A stretch of 64,000 bases of DNA from Clavibacter tessellarius (GTDB lineage Bacteria > Actinomycetota > Actinomycetes > Actinomycetales > Microbacteriaceae). The notes beneath the pieces were generated by a model. It was not told the DNA's origin and ran no database searches. It saw only the letters and a list, made by a program, of their open reading frames with translations. Both the position numbers and the translations under genes were made by a program. Location: NCBI RefSeq assembly GCF_001618005.1, contig NZ_LQXA01000034.1, positions 29,077 through 93,076 of the forward strand, given 5' to 3'. This document shows positions 38,039 through 45,736 of the stretch, piece after piece (the first letter of the stretch is position 1; each line of letters starts with the position of its first letter).

Positions 38039-38044
38039 TACAGT
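38039..38044 (+). promoter_or_regulatory. -10 box of the second gtrA gene
   Basis: TACAGT, 70 bases before the ATG, which has a GGAGGAGAG ribosome binding site. Confidence 0.45.
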
Positions 38045-38113
38045 GGGGGCCGCACCGGAAGGACGCGGCGCGGCCCCTCGGCGGTCGTGCTCGCCGTGCG
38101 AGGAGGAGAGCGC

Positions 38114-38584
38114 ATGGACCAGCACGACCTCGACGTCGACGCACGCCGCGAGGAGACCCCGCCGCCCGGCATCCTCCTCCGCCTGATCAAGGACGAGCGC
38201 ATCGCGTTCCTCCTCGTGGGCGGCTTCAACACCGTCATCGGCACCGCGTGGTTCGCCCTGTTCTACCTGCTCTGGGGGCACGCGATCCCGTACCCCGTGG
38301 TGCTCGTGATCGCGTGGGCGGTGCAGCTGCCGATCTCGTTCACGCTCCACCGGAAGCTCGTCTTCAAGGTGAGCGGGAACCTCATCCCGGACTTCTCGCG
38401 GTACACCCTGGTGAACCTCGTGCCGCTGCTCGCCAACATGCTGCTGCTGCCGCTCGTCGTGGAGACGACGCCGCTGCAGCCGATCGTGGCGCAGATCCTC
38501 GTGACGATCGTCATCACGGTCGCCACGTACACCGGCCACAAGTTCTTCTCGTTCCGCCGGCCGCGCGACGAGGCGGTCCGCTGA
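38114..38584 (+). CDS. GtrA family membrane protein (second copy)
   Basis: A 156-residue four-helix GtrA-like flippase. Seen: IKDERIAFLLVGGFNTVIG, TLHRKLVFKVSGN in the middle loop, and YTGHKFFSFRRPRDE at the end. It shares the start and end motifs with the copy at 20524 but differs in the helices, so the two are old paralogues rather than a recent duplication. The ATG at 38114 is preceded by GGAGGAGAG. It is convergent with the O-antigen-ligase-like genes. Its most probable partner is the GtrB-like enzyme at 28807; this is inferred. Confidence 0.9.
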   Translation: MDQHDLDVDARREETPPPGILLRLIKDERIAFLLVGGFNTVIGTAWFALFYLLWGHAIPYPVVLVIAWAVQLPISFTLHRKLVFKVSGNLIPDFSRYTLVNLVPLLANMLLLPLVVETTPLQPIVAQILVTIVITVATYTGHKFFSFRRPRDEAVR

Positions 38585-38620
38585 TCCCGACCGGATGCGC
38601 CTCCGCGCCCGGACGTCCGC

Positions 38621-39913
38621 TCAGGCGGGCAGGGGCTGCGCGGGCAGGCCGTGGCGCCAGCTGCGGCCCTGCGCGGCCTTGACCGCGCAGATCACGAGCA
38701 GCACCCAGCCCCACTCCACGAGCGTGACGCTCTCCCCGAGGGACACGACCACGAGCACGACGAGCACGAGCGCGGTCCACACGTAGCCCACGCCGCGCTT
38801 GGTGGTCGCGAGCACCCACGAGCGGCCGAGCGCGAGGGCGCAGAACGCGGCGAAGAGCACCAGGCCGACGAGCCCGGCCTGCAGGTAGAGGTCCAGGTAG
38901 GCGTTGCGGGCGCTCTCCTGCGCGCCGCGGCTCACGAGGTCGAGGGCGGTGTACGGGTACGCGTCGCGGCGCCACAGGCCGACGAAGCCCCAGCCCTCGA
39001 TCGTGTTGAGGTCGATGAGGCGCAGCATCTCGCGCCACAGGGCGACGCGCTGCAGGTAGTCGGGGCGGGCCTGCAGGACCTGCAGCACGGGGGAGCGGAA
39101 GGCGACGACGAGCATCGCGACCACGGCGGCCAGCACCAGCACCGCGCTGTTCGCGAGCGGCCGGGCCTGCCGCGCGAGATGCCGGAGGCCGAACACCGCC
39201 AGGGAGGCGACGGCCAGCACGAGGAAGGTGCCGAGGATCACGGACGAGCGCGTGAGCGACGCGACGAGGAGCGCGACGGTCAGGGAGGCGACGGCGCGCC
39301 CGCGCGACACGGACCGGGTGAGCAGCTCGACCGCGAACGTCACGGCCGCGACGAGGGCGAGGGCGCCGAGGGCGTTGCGCTCGCCGAGGAGGCCCTGGAT
39401 CGGTCCGAGGCGCCCGAGGGCGCCGCGGATGCCGAGGAACGGGATTGGGCCGTCGATGAGGAGCCCGGCGAGCACCTCGAGCGCGAGCGACGACGCGAGG
39501 ACGAGCCGCAGCACGTCGCCGACGGCGCGCACGATCTGGATCAGGTCGCGGACGACGCCCACGTACACCGCGAGGAACGCGGACGCGGCGAGGTACAGCA
39601 CGCCGGCGACCGCGTCCGGCTGATAGGCGGTCCAGAGCAGCGTCGCGGCGCACCAGCCCACCAGCAGCAGGAGCGAGACGGGCAGGAGGCCGCGCCACTC
39701 CCAGTCCCCGCGCTTGGCGACGAGCGATCCCGCGGCCATCGCGACGAGGGCGGCCACGATGCCGATGAGCCCGGGCCAGCCCATGGTGGCGCGGACGGCG
39801 TGCGAGAGGACGGCGGTGCCGATGACGCAGTGCGTGAGGGCGGCGGAGAAGCGCGCCGACCCGAGCAGCTCCGGGAGGCGCTCCGGCAGCGGCAGGCGCG
39901 CGGGCAGCGTCAT
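38621..39913 (-). CDS. O-antigen ligase/polymerase-like membrane protein (first)
   Basis: A 430-residue polytopic protein with about 11-12 helices and one large extracytoplasmic loop containing LWREMLRLIDLNTIEGWGFVGLW and ESARNAYLDLYLQAGLVG, the pattern of the Wzy_C/WaaL family. GLLGERNALGALALVA in the middle is also typical. Members join lipid-linked glycan units (polymerase) or pass them to an acceptor (ligase) outside the membrane. The start is ATG at 39913. The homologous gene at 39962 precedes it by 48 bases on the same strand. Which of the two functions it has cannot be told from sequence. Confidence 0.88.
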   Translation of the reverse strand: MTLPARLPLPERLPELLGSARFSAALTHCVIGTAVLSHAVRATMGWPGLIGIVAALVAMAAGSLVAKRGDWEWRGLLPVSLLLLVGWCAATLLWTAYQPDAVAGVLYLAASAFLAVYVGVVRDLIQIVRAVGDVLRLVLASSLALEVLAGLLIDGPIPFLGIRGALGRLGPIQGLLGERNALGALALVAAVTFAVELLTRSVSRGRAVASLTVALLVASLTRSSVILGTFLVLAVASLAVFGLRHLARQARPLANSAVLVLAAVVAMLVVAFRSPVLQVLQARPDYLQRVALWREMLRLIDLNTIEGWGFVGLWRRDAYPYTALDLVSRGAQESARNAYLDLYLQAGLVGLVLFAAFCALALGRSWVLATTKRGVGYVWTALVLVVLVVVSLGESVTLVEWGWVLLVICAVKAAQGRSWRHGLPAQPLPA

Positions 39914-39961
39914 GCGGCGTCCCTCACGGGAGGTCGACGGGGCACCGGGCGGCCACGCGGG

Positions 39962-41374
39962 TCAGGCGACGCCGGGATCGGCCGGGACCGCGGGGGCGCT
40001 GGCGGCGGGGGCGGGCAGGCGGGACGCGTCGGCGACCGCACCCGCGGCGACGGGCGGCCGGCGGGAGTCGACCGGGCCGGGCACGTCCTCGCGCGCGATC
40101 ATCCCCGAGCGGGTGGCCATCGCGATGACGATGAGGAGCAGCCAGTTGCCCTCGTAGAGCAGACGGCTCTCGGCGAGGCTCTGCACGACGAGCGCGGTCA
40201 TCAGCAGCAGCGGCGCGAGCGCGAGCGCGCTGTACGGCTCGACCCGGTCGCGGCGGTGCTGCGGGCGGTCGATGGCGGCCCACCAGGAGCGGATGTACGT
40301 CGTGACGATGAGGCAGACGAAGACCAGCGCGCCCACGGCACCGAGCTGGAGGAACACGTCGAGGTACGCGTCGTGGGCCTGGAGGTACGTGACGCCGCTG
40401 CGCACCGCGAGGCCCTCGAACGGCTTGATCCAGGGGGCCCAGTAGCCGATCCAGCCCCAGCCGACCACGGGGTGCTGCTGCGCGAGCCCGATGACCGACT
40501 CCCAGATCTCGAAGCGGCCCGTGAGGTCGGGCGAGCGGCCGAGCAGCTCGAAGACCTCGGCCGTGCGCGTGACGACGATCCCCGCGCCGGCGGCCGCGGC
40601 GACCACGACCCCGCCGGCGAGCACGAGCCGTCCGCGGATGCCCACCCGGCGCGCGATGACCGCGAGCACGGCGACCACACCGGTCATGATGAGCGCGACG
40701 AGCACGGTGGAGCTGCCCGTGAGCGTGAGCGTGAGGAGGGCCACCGCGATCCACACGGCGGCGGTCCGGCGGTCCGCGGTGCGCGCCGCGAACTGCAGCG
40801 CGAAGACGATGAGGCCGAGCAGCGCCACCATGGCGAGGAGGTTGGCGTTGCCGACGACGCCCTGGATGCGGCCGCCCAGGAGCAGCTCGCCGCGCGTCCA
40901 CGCGAAGGCGGCGGGCGCGCGCGGGCCGTAGTCGGTGAAGAACGGCATGACGGGCTGGCGCACCACGACCGCGATGAACAGCTCGAAGGCCAGCGACAGC
41001 CCGAGGATGATGCGAAGCGCCCGGCCCAGCGCCTGGACGATCTCCGCCCACGAGAGCAGCACCACGAGCATCAGCGCCGCCGTGGACGTGGCGAGCTGGA
41101 TGATCACCCCGAGCGCCGACTCCGGCCGGTACTGCGACCAGGCGATCGACAGCACGGACAGGCCCGTGAAGGCGAGGAACGGCACCGGGAGCACCCGGAG
41201 GCGCGGCAGCGGTCGTGCGCGCACGAGCAGGGTGATGCTCGTGATGAGCACGGCGAGCGCGATCGCGCTGAAGCCCCACCAGCTGAGGCTGTTCCGCCAC
41301 ATGTCGCCCGCGAAGGTGGTGACGAGGACGAAGGTCGCGAATGCCCGGAGGGCTCGTCGGCTGGCGGAGGGCAT
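39962..41374 (-). CDS. O-antigen ligase/polymerase-like membrane protein (second)
   Basis: A 470-residue relative of the preceding protein, again with about 12 helices. Seen: VVGNANLLAMVALLGL, the loop RFEIWESVIGLAQQHPVVGWGW, and AHDAYLDVFLQLGAVGALVF, matching the Wzy_C/WaaL family. The C-terminal 50 residues are a polar Pro/Ala tail. Two in-frame ATGs exist; 41374 is chosen because a TACCCT box lies exactly seven bases before it, while the ATG at 41380 is one base from the box. The other start would add two residues. Tandem duplication of such proteins is notable when an ABC exporter is also present. Confidence 0.88.
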   Translation of the reverse strand: MPSASRRALRAFATFVLVTTFAGDMWRNSLSWWGFSAIALAVLITSITLLVRARPLPRLRVLPVPFLAFTGLSVLSIAWSQYRPESALGVIIQLATSTAALMLVVLLSWAEIVQALGRALRIILGLSLAFELFIAVVVRQPVMPFFTDYGPRAPAAFAWTRGELLLGGRIQGVVGNANLLAMVALLGLIVFALQFAARTADRRTAAVWIAVALLTLTLTGSSTVLVALIMTGVVAVLAVIARRVGIRGRLVLAGGVVVAAAAGAGIVVTRTAEVFELLGRSPDLTGRFEIWESVIGLAQQHPVVGWGWIGYWAPWIKPFEGLAVRSGVTYLQAHDAYLDVFLQLGAVGALVFVCLIVTTYIRSWWAAIDRPQHRRDRVEPYSALALAPLLLMTALVVQSLAESRLLYEGNWLLLIVIAMATRSGMIAREDVPGPVDSRRPPVAAGAVADASRLPAPAASAPAVPADPGVA

Positions 41375-41381
41375 GCCCATC

Positions 41382-41387
41382 AGGGTA
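41382..41387 (-). promoter_or_regulatory. -10 box for the two O-antigen-ligase-like genes (leaderless)
   Basis: TACCCT on the minus strand followed by seven bases and ATG, with no ribosome binding site. Confidence 0.55.
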
Positions 41388-41411
41388 ACGGGCCGGGGCG
41401 GATCCTCCCGT

Positions 41412-41436
41412 CCCGCCGGGAGCTCCGCCCGGCGGG
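41412..41436 (-). terminator. Terminator hairpin after the acyl-CoA dehydrogenase gene
   Basis: A perfect 9-bp stem (CCCGCCGGG with CCCGGCGGG) around a 7-base loop, 39 bases beyond the stop codon. It separates the dehydrogenase from the downstream polysaccharide genes on the same strand. Confidence 0.7.
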
Positions 41437-41474
41437 CCCGCGGATGCCCGGCGCGTCGGGCGGCCGCCTGTCCG

Positions 41475-42653
41475 TCAGACGAAGGCCGCGTGGCCCGTGA
41501 TCGCGCGGCCCACGATGAGCGTGTTCATCTCGCGCGTGCCCTCGTAGGAGTACAGGGCCTCCGCGTCGGCGAAGAACCGGGCCACGTCGTAGTCGAGGAC
41601 GATGCCGTTGCCGCCGAACGCCTCGCGGCACCACGCGACGGTCTCGCGCATCCGGCTCGTGGCGAAGGCCTTGGCGAGGGCGGAGTGCTCGTCGGACTGC
41701 GTGCCCTCGTCCACCATCTCGGAGGCGCGGGTGACGAGCCCGATGGACGCGGTGATGTTGCCGAGGCTGCGGACGAGGAGGTCCTGGATCAGCTGGTGCG
41801 CGCCGAGCGGCTTGCCGAACTGCTGGCGCTCGCCCGTGTACGCGACGGCCGCCTCGTAGGCGCCGACCGCGATGCCGATCGCGGCCCACGCGACCTCCGC
41901 GCGGGTCAGGCGCAGCACGGCGGCCGTGTCCGCGAAGGACGTCGACCGCTGCAGGCGGTTCCGCTCGGGCACGATGACGCCGTCCAGCTCGATGTCGGCG
42001 TTCTGCACGATGCGCAGCGCCTGCTTGTCCTCGATGCGGGTGGCGCGGAAGCCGGGGGAGTCGTTGGGGACGAGGAAGCCCTTCACCTGTCCGTCGTCCG
42101 CGTCCTTGGCCCAGACGACGGTGACGTCGCTCACGGTGCCGTTGCCGATCCAGCGCTTGGCGCCCGTGATGCTCCACTCGTCGCCGCGCCGCGTCGCGAC
42201 GGTGCGCAGGCCTCGGGCGGAGTCGGAGCCGGACATCGGCTCCGTGAGCCCGAAGGAGCCGAGGAGCTCGCCCGACGCGAAGCGCGGCAGCCACTCGGCG
42301 CGCTGCTCCGGGGAGCCGGCGACCGCGATGCTGCCCATGACGAGGCCGCTCTGCATGCCGACGAGGGTCGCGATGCTCGCGTCCACCCGGCCGAGCTCGA
42401 GCGCCGCCCAGCCGCGGAACACGGCCGAGTTCTCGAACGGGCGCGTCTCCGGATACGGCATGCCGAAGAAGCCGCGCTGGGCGAGGCCGCCGACCACGTG
42501 GCGGGGGAACTCGGCCCGGGCCCACCAGCCGTTGACGTGCGGCCGGACCTCCTGCTCGAGGTAGGAGCGCAGCTCGGCGAGGGATTCCCTCTCCCTGTCG
42601 CCGAGCCGGGACTCGTAGCCGTAGAAGTCGCCGATGAGGGGGGTGAGGGACAC
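41475..42653 (-). CDS. Acyl-CoA dehydrogenase
   Basis: A 392-residue FAD enzyme that oxidises acyl-CoA to 2-enoyl-CoA. Seen: the FAD-site FGLTEPMSGSDSARGLRT, ITGAKRWIGNG, RQQFGKPLGAHQLIQDLL, and the late EAFGGNGIVLDYDVARFF. The catalytic Glu is the one in YSYEGTREMNTLIVGRAI, as in glutaryl-CoA-dehydrogenase-like members. The GTG at 42653 has a GGAG site. It is a metabolic gene sitting between polysaccharide genes and manA, bounded by a terminator, so it is probably an independent unit. Its substrate is not known. Confidence 0.93.
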   Translation of the reverse strand: MSLTPLIGDFYGYESRLGDRERESLAELRSYLEQEVRPHVNGWWARAEFPRHVVGGLAQRGFFGMPYPETRPFENSAVFRGWAALELGRVDASIATLVGMQSGLVMGSIAVAGSPEQRAEWLPRFASGELLGSFGLTEPMSGSDSARGLRTVATRRGDEWSITGAKRWIGNGTVSDVTVVWAKDADDGQVKGFLVPNDSPGFRATRIEDKQALRIVQNADIELDGVIVPERNRLQRSTSFADTAAVLRLTRAEVAWAAIGIAVGAYEAAVAYTGERQQFGKPLGAHQLIQDLLVRSLGNITASIGLVTRASEMVDEGTQSDEHSALAKAFATSRMRETVAWCREAFGGNGIVLDYDVARFFADAEALYSYEGTREMNTLIVGRAITGHAAFV

Positions 42654-42674
42654 GATGCTCCGTTGCGGTTCGTC

Positions 42675-42709
42675 GGCGCCCTCGGGTCGGGCGCCTGCGG
42701 GCGAGCCTA
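42675..42709 (-). promoter_or_regulatory. -10 box and 5'-leader hairpin of the acyl-CoA dehydrogenase gene
   Basis: TAGGCT on the minus strand (42704-42709) predicts a start near 42697. The leader then begins at once with a perfect 7-bp hairpin (42675-42695, GGCGCCC/GGGCGCC). It could stabilise the RNA end or be a protein site. Confidence 0.4.
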
Positions 42710-42742
42710 GGTCGGCGTCCGGGCGGCGCCGTCATCGCTTGG

Positions 42743-42748
42743 TACTTT
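42743..42748 (+). promoter_or_regulatory. -10 box of manA
   Basis: TACTTT, 69 bases before the GTG start, in the gap divergent from the acyl-CoA dehydrogenase gene. Confidence 0.4.
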
Positions 42749-42816
42749 GGTCGCGTCCGGACCGGACGCGCGCCCGTGGGCGTTGTAGGTAGCCGCCAAG
42801 CCCGACAGGATCGCCC

Positions 42817-44133
42817 GTGTTCACTGCCCTCTCCAACACCCCCCGCGACTACGCCTGGGGGTCGACGACCGCCATCGCGGAGCTGCTCGGCCGCGAGCCG
42901 TCGGGGGGCCCGGAGGCCGAGCTCTGGCTCGGTGCCCACGGCGGCTCGCCCACGCGCGTGGACGACCCGGCGACGGCCGGCGGCGCGACGACGCTGGCCG
43001 ACTGGATCCGGCGGGACCCGGCCACCACGCTCGGCCCGCTCGCCGAGGGCCTGCGCCCGGGCGACGGCCCCGGCCTCCCGTTCCTCCTCAAGGTGCTCGC
43101 CGCGGGCGGCCCGCTGTCGCTCCAGGCGCACCCCGACCTGCACCGCGCCCGCCGCGGCTTCCGCGACGAGGAGGAGCGCGGCATCCCGATCGACGCCCCG
43201 CACCGCAACTACAAGGACCCGCTGCACAAGCCGGAGCTCATCTACGCGCTGAGCGACGAGTTCCACGCGCTCTGCGGCTTCCGGCCGCTCGCGGAGGTGC
43301 GGCAGGTGTTCACGCTCCTGCTCACGCTCGACGCGTCCGGGCCCGACTCCGACCCGGCCGTCATCCGGTCCGTGCTCTCGCGCCTCACCGGATCCGAGGC
43401 CGACGTGCTGCGCGACGTGTTCGCCTTCCTCATGGGCGGCGGGGCGGAGGTGCGCCGCCTCGTCGACCGCGTGACGCTGCTGGCGAGCCTCGCCTCCGAC
43501 CGGCAGTGCCGCGAGTTCGGCACGGAGATGCGCACCGTCCGCGAGCTCGCCGCGGCGTACCCGGGCGACCCGGGCATCGTCACGTCGCTGCTCCTCAACC
43601 GGGTGACCCTGCGGCGCGGCGAGGCCCTCTACCTCCCGGCCGGCAACATCCACGCGTACCTGCACGGGCTCGGGATCGAGCTGATGGCCGCCTCCGACAA
43701 CGTGCTGCGCGGCGGCCTCACGCCCAAGCACGTCGACGTGCCGGAGCTGCTCGACGTGCTCGAGTTCCAGGCGCTGCCCGTGCCGTACCTGGCGCCCGAG
43801 CACACGGCGCCGGGCGTCGAGCTCTACCGGCCGGACGTGCCCGACTTCCTGCTCGCCCGGATCTCCCCGGCCACGCGCGAGGCGACGCCGGGCGACGCCG
43901 GCGCGAGCGTCGTCGAGGTCGACGGCCCGGCGATCGTGCTGTGCACCAGCGGCGAGGTGGCGCTCCGCGGGGAGACGTCGTCCGTCGTCGTCCGCCGCGG
44001 CGGGGCCGTCTTCGTCACGCCCGACGAGGGGCGGATCGTCGTCACGGGGGAGGGCGAGGCGTTCCTCGCGACGACCCCGGCGCCGTCCGCCGCCGCGGCC
44101 GACGACGTCGATCCGGACGCCTCCGCCGCGTGA
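42817..44133 (+). CDS. manA: Mannose-6-phosphate isomerase, class I
   Basis: A 438-residue zinc enzyme that interconverts fructose-6-phosphate and mannose-6-phosphate. Seen: the N-terminal NTPRDYAWGSTTAIAELLG, the zinc-binding QAHPD and HKPELIYAL, and LYLPAGNIHAYLHGLGIELM with further ligands. The C-terminal cupin-like part (AIVLCTSGEVAL) is present. The GTG at 42817 has an AGGA site six bases before it and gives the standard N-terminus. Together with manB at 51089 it provides mannose-1-phosphate for GDP-mannose. galE follows after 34 bases. Confidence 0.95.
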   Translation: MFTALSNTPRDYAWGSTTAIAELLGREPSGGPEAELWLGAHGGSPTRVDDPATAGGATTLADWIRRDPATTLGPLAEGLRPGDGPGLPFLLKVLAAGGPLSLQAHPDLHRARRGFRDEEERGIPIDAPHRNYKDPLHKPELIYALSDEFHALCGFRPLAEVRQVFTLLLTLDASGPDSDPAVIRSVLSRLTGSEADVLRDVFAFLMGGGAEVRRLVDRVTLLASLASDRQCREFGTEMRTVRELAAAYPGDPGIVTSLLLNRVTLRRGEALYLPAGNIHAYLHGLGIELMAASDNVLRGGLTPKHVDVPELLDVLEFQALPVPYLAPEHTAPGVELYRPDVPDFLLARISPATREATPGDAGASVVEVDGPAIVLCTSGEVALRGETSSVVVRRGGAVFVTPDEGRIVVTGEGEAFLATTPAPSAAAADDVDPDASAA

Positions 44134-44155
44134 CCGGCGCCCGTCCGGCCGTCGA

Positions 44156-44161
44156 TAGGGT
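44156..44161 (+). promoter_or_regulatory. -10 box of galE (leaderless)
   Basis: TAGGGT followed by TGCCGC and ATG. This six-base distance is identical to that at the tetR-like gene (63143). Confidence 0.65.
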
Positions 44162-44167
44162 TGCCGC

Positions 44168-45136
44168 ATGACATGGTTGGTCACCGGCGGCGCCGGCTAC
44201 ATCGGTTCGCACATCGTCTCCGCGTTCGCCCGCGCCGGCATCGACACGGTCGTCCTCGACGACCTGTCGAGCGGCCACGCGTCGTTCGTCCCGGAGGGCG
44301 TGCCGTTCCACCGCGGGTCCGTGCTCGACCGGGAGCTGCTCGCGGGCATCCTCGGCTCCGGCGACATCCGCGGCGTCGTGCACGTGGCGGGCTACAAGTA
44401 CGCGGGCGTCTCCGTCCAGCGCCCCCTGCACACCTATGAGCAGAACGTGACGGCCACCGCCGTGCTGCTCGAGGAGATGGAGCGCGCGGGCGTCGACCGC
44501 ATCGTGTTCTCGTCCTCCGCGGCCGTGTACGGCACGCCCGACGTCGACCTCGTCGACGAGCGCACGGCCAAGGCCCCCGAGTCCCCCTACGGCGAGTCCA
44601 AGCTCATCGGCGAGTGGCTGCTGCGCGACCAGGGCGTCGCGACCGGCCTCCGCCACACGTCGCTGCGCTACTTCAACGTGGTGGGATCCGGCGAGGAGGG
44701 CTACGCCGACACCAGCCCGCACAACCTGTTCCCGCTCGTGTTCGACGCGCTCCTCGACGGGCGCACGCCGCGCATCAACGGCGGCGACTACCCGACGCCC
44801 GACGGCACGTGCGTGCGCGACTACATCCACGTCGTCGACCTCGCCGCGTCGCACGTCGCGGCCGCGCGCCGGCTCGAGGCCGGCGAGCCCGTGGAGCCCG
44901 TGTACTGCCTCGGCAGCGGCCAGGGCGTGAGCGTGCGGGAGATCATGACGGCCATCCGCGACGCGACGGGGATCGGCTTCGAGCCCGAGGTGCGGGAGCG
45001 CCGCCCCGGCGACCCGGCCCGCATCGTGGCGTCGGGCGACCTCGCCGCGCGCGATCTGGACTGGGCGATGCGCCACAGCCTGGACGACATGGTCGCGAGC
45101 GCCTGGCTCGCCCGCCAGGCCGGATCCCCGGAGTAG
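44168..45136 (+). CDS. galE: UDP-glucose 4-epimerase
   Basis: A 322-residue extended short-chain dehydrogenase that interconverts UDP-glucose and UDP-galactose. Seen: VTGGAGYIGSHIVSAF, HVAGYKYAGVSVQRPLHTYEQN (AGxK variation of the usual HFAG/AGLKAVGES), SSSAAVYGTP, the catalytic YGESKLIGE, LRYFNVVGS and GTCVRDYIHVVDLA. All are typical of GalE. The product UDP-Gal feeds the mutase Glf at 32856. The ATG is set by the leaderless promoter. A terminator hairpin begins at its stop codon. Confidence 0.94.
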   Translation: MTWLVTGGAGYIGSHIVSAFARAGIDTVVLDDLSSGHASFVPEGVPFHRGSVLDRELLAGILGSGDIRGVVHVAGYKYAGVSVQRPLHTYEQNVTATAVLLEEMERAGVDRIVFSSSAAVYGTPDVDLVDERTAKAPESPYGESKLIGEWLLRDQGVATGLRHTSLRYFNVVGSGEEGYADTSPHNLFPLVFDALLDGRTPRINGGDYPTPDGTCVRDYIHVVDLAASHVAAARRLEAGEPVEPVYCLGSGQGVSVREIMTAIRDATGIGFEPEVRERRPGDPARIVASGDLAARDLDWAMRHSLDDMVASAWLARQAGSPE

Positions 45137-45158
45137 CGCCGCGGGCGAGCCGCGGCGC
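45136..45158 (+). terminator. Terminator hairpin after galE
   Basis: A perfect 9-bp stem (GCGCCGCGG / CCGCGGCGC) with a 5-base loop that starts at the last base of the galE stop codon. Confidence 0.7.
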
Positions 45159-45163
45159 GTCGC

Positions 45164-45195
45164 AACCCTCGACGAGCGCCTGAGGGTTTACCCTC
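45164..45195. promoter_or_regulatory. Overlapping inverted repeats upstream of the whiB promoter
   Basis: AACCCTC (45164), GAGGGTT (45182) and ACCCTC (45190) form two alternative, mutually exclusive inverted repeats, with 7-bp arms 11 apart or 6-bp arms 2 apart. They sit just upstream of the TTGACG -35 box, so they could be regulator sites. Confidence 0.4.
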
Positions 45196-45201
45196 CGCGG
45201 C

Positions 45202-45230
45202 TTGACGCCGACGAGTTACACCGGTGTAAT
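45202..45230 (+). promoter_or_regulatory. whiB promoter with an embedded 14-bp palindromic operator
   Basis: TTGACG (45202-45207) and TGTAAT (45225-45230) form a -35/-10 pair with a 17-bp spacer. The perfect palindrome TTACACCGGTGTAA (45216-45229) fills the spacer and overlaps the -10 box. It is among the most AT-rich stretches of the window. A bound repressor would block the polymerase. The leader to the ATG would be about 50 bases. Confidence 0.6.
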
Positions 45231-45285
45231 TATGACGACAAGCTGGGGCCGGCCGGGCGCTCCAGCCGTGTGGGGAGATCGTGAC

Positions 45286-45603
45286 ATGGCACTACCTGAG
45301 TACCACGCCGGGGTCCCCGACGACTGGTTCGTCGACCCCGTCCGACTCGGCGTCCCGGGCGTCCGGAGCGTCGACGACGGCAACCCGCTCGCCTGGCAGG
45401 CCGACTCGCTCTGCGCGCAGACCGACCCCGAGGCGTTCTTCCCCGAGAAGGGCGGATCCACCCGCGACGCCAAGAAGATCTGCGGCTCGTGCGAGGTGCG
45501 CTCCGAGTGCCTCGAGTACGCGCTGGAGAACGACGAGCGCTTCGGCATCTGGGGCGGGCTCTCCGAGCGCGAGCGCCGCAAGCTCCGCAAGCGCGCGGTC
45601 TGA
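45286..45603 (+). CDS. whiB: WhiB-family iron-sulfur transcription factor (WhiB2-like)
   Basis: A 105-residue actinobacteria-specific regulator that binds a [4Fe-4S] cluster and the principal sigma factor. Seen: the four cluster cysteines Cys43, Cys66, Cys69 and Cys75 (CxxC and Cx5C spacing), the turn GIWGG (87-91) and a basic C-terminal segment ERERRKLRKR that contacts DNA. The gene order whiB - glycosyltransferase - DUF5719 - zincin - DUF3499 - manB matches the WhiB2/WhmD neighbourhood linked to cell division. The ATG at 45286 has a GGGGAG site 8 bases before it; an in-frame ATG at 45232 lies upstream of the predicted transcription start. Confidence 0.92.
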   Translation: MALPEYHAGVPDDWFVDPVRLGVPGVRSVDDGNPLAWQADSLCAQTDPEAFFPEKGGSTRDAKKICGSCEVRSECLEYALENDERFGIWGGLSERERRKLRKRAV

Positions 45604-45657
45604 CCCCGCACGCGCCCGGAGCGGCCCCGCACGCGCGGCGCTCCGACCGCGCAGGCG

Positions 45658-45684
45658 CCGCCGGGAGCACCGGCTCCCCGGCGC
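45658..45684 (+). terminator. Probable terminator hairpin after whiB
   Basis: CGCCGGGAGC and GCTCCCCGGCG form a stem with one bulge around a tiny loop, in the 133-base gap before the glycosyltransferase gene. Confidence 0.5.
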
Positions 45685-45721
45685 GCCGTCCGATCGCGGC
45701 GGTTCCGCATCCGGCACCACG

Positions 45722-45727
45722 TAGGGT
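45722..45727 (+). promoter_or_regulatory. -10 box of the large glycosyltransferase gene
   Basis: TAGGGT nine bases before the ATG. There is no ribosome binding site, so the message is leaderless or nearly so. Confidence 0.5.
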
Positions 45728-45736
45728 CTCCCTGTC

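Noticed and set aside
38651..41500. A 949-residue plus-strand frame antisense to the two O-antigen-ligase-like genes
   Set aside because: It is a highly charged Arg/Glu/Asp/His sequence, the usual mirror of a hydrophobic membrane protein gene.
45232..45285. Upstream ATG giving an 18-residue longer WhiB
   Set aside because: It lies at or before the predicted transcription start and has no ribosome binding site, while the ATG at 45286 has one at good distance.
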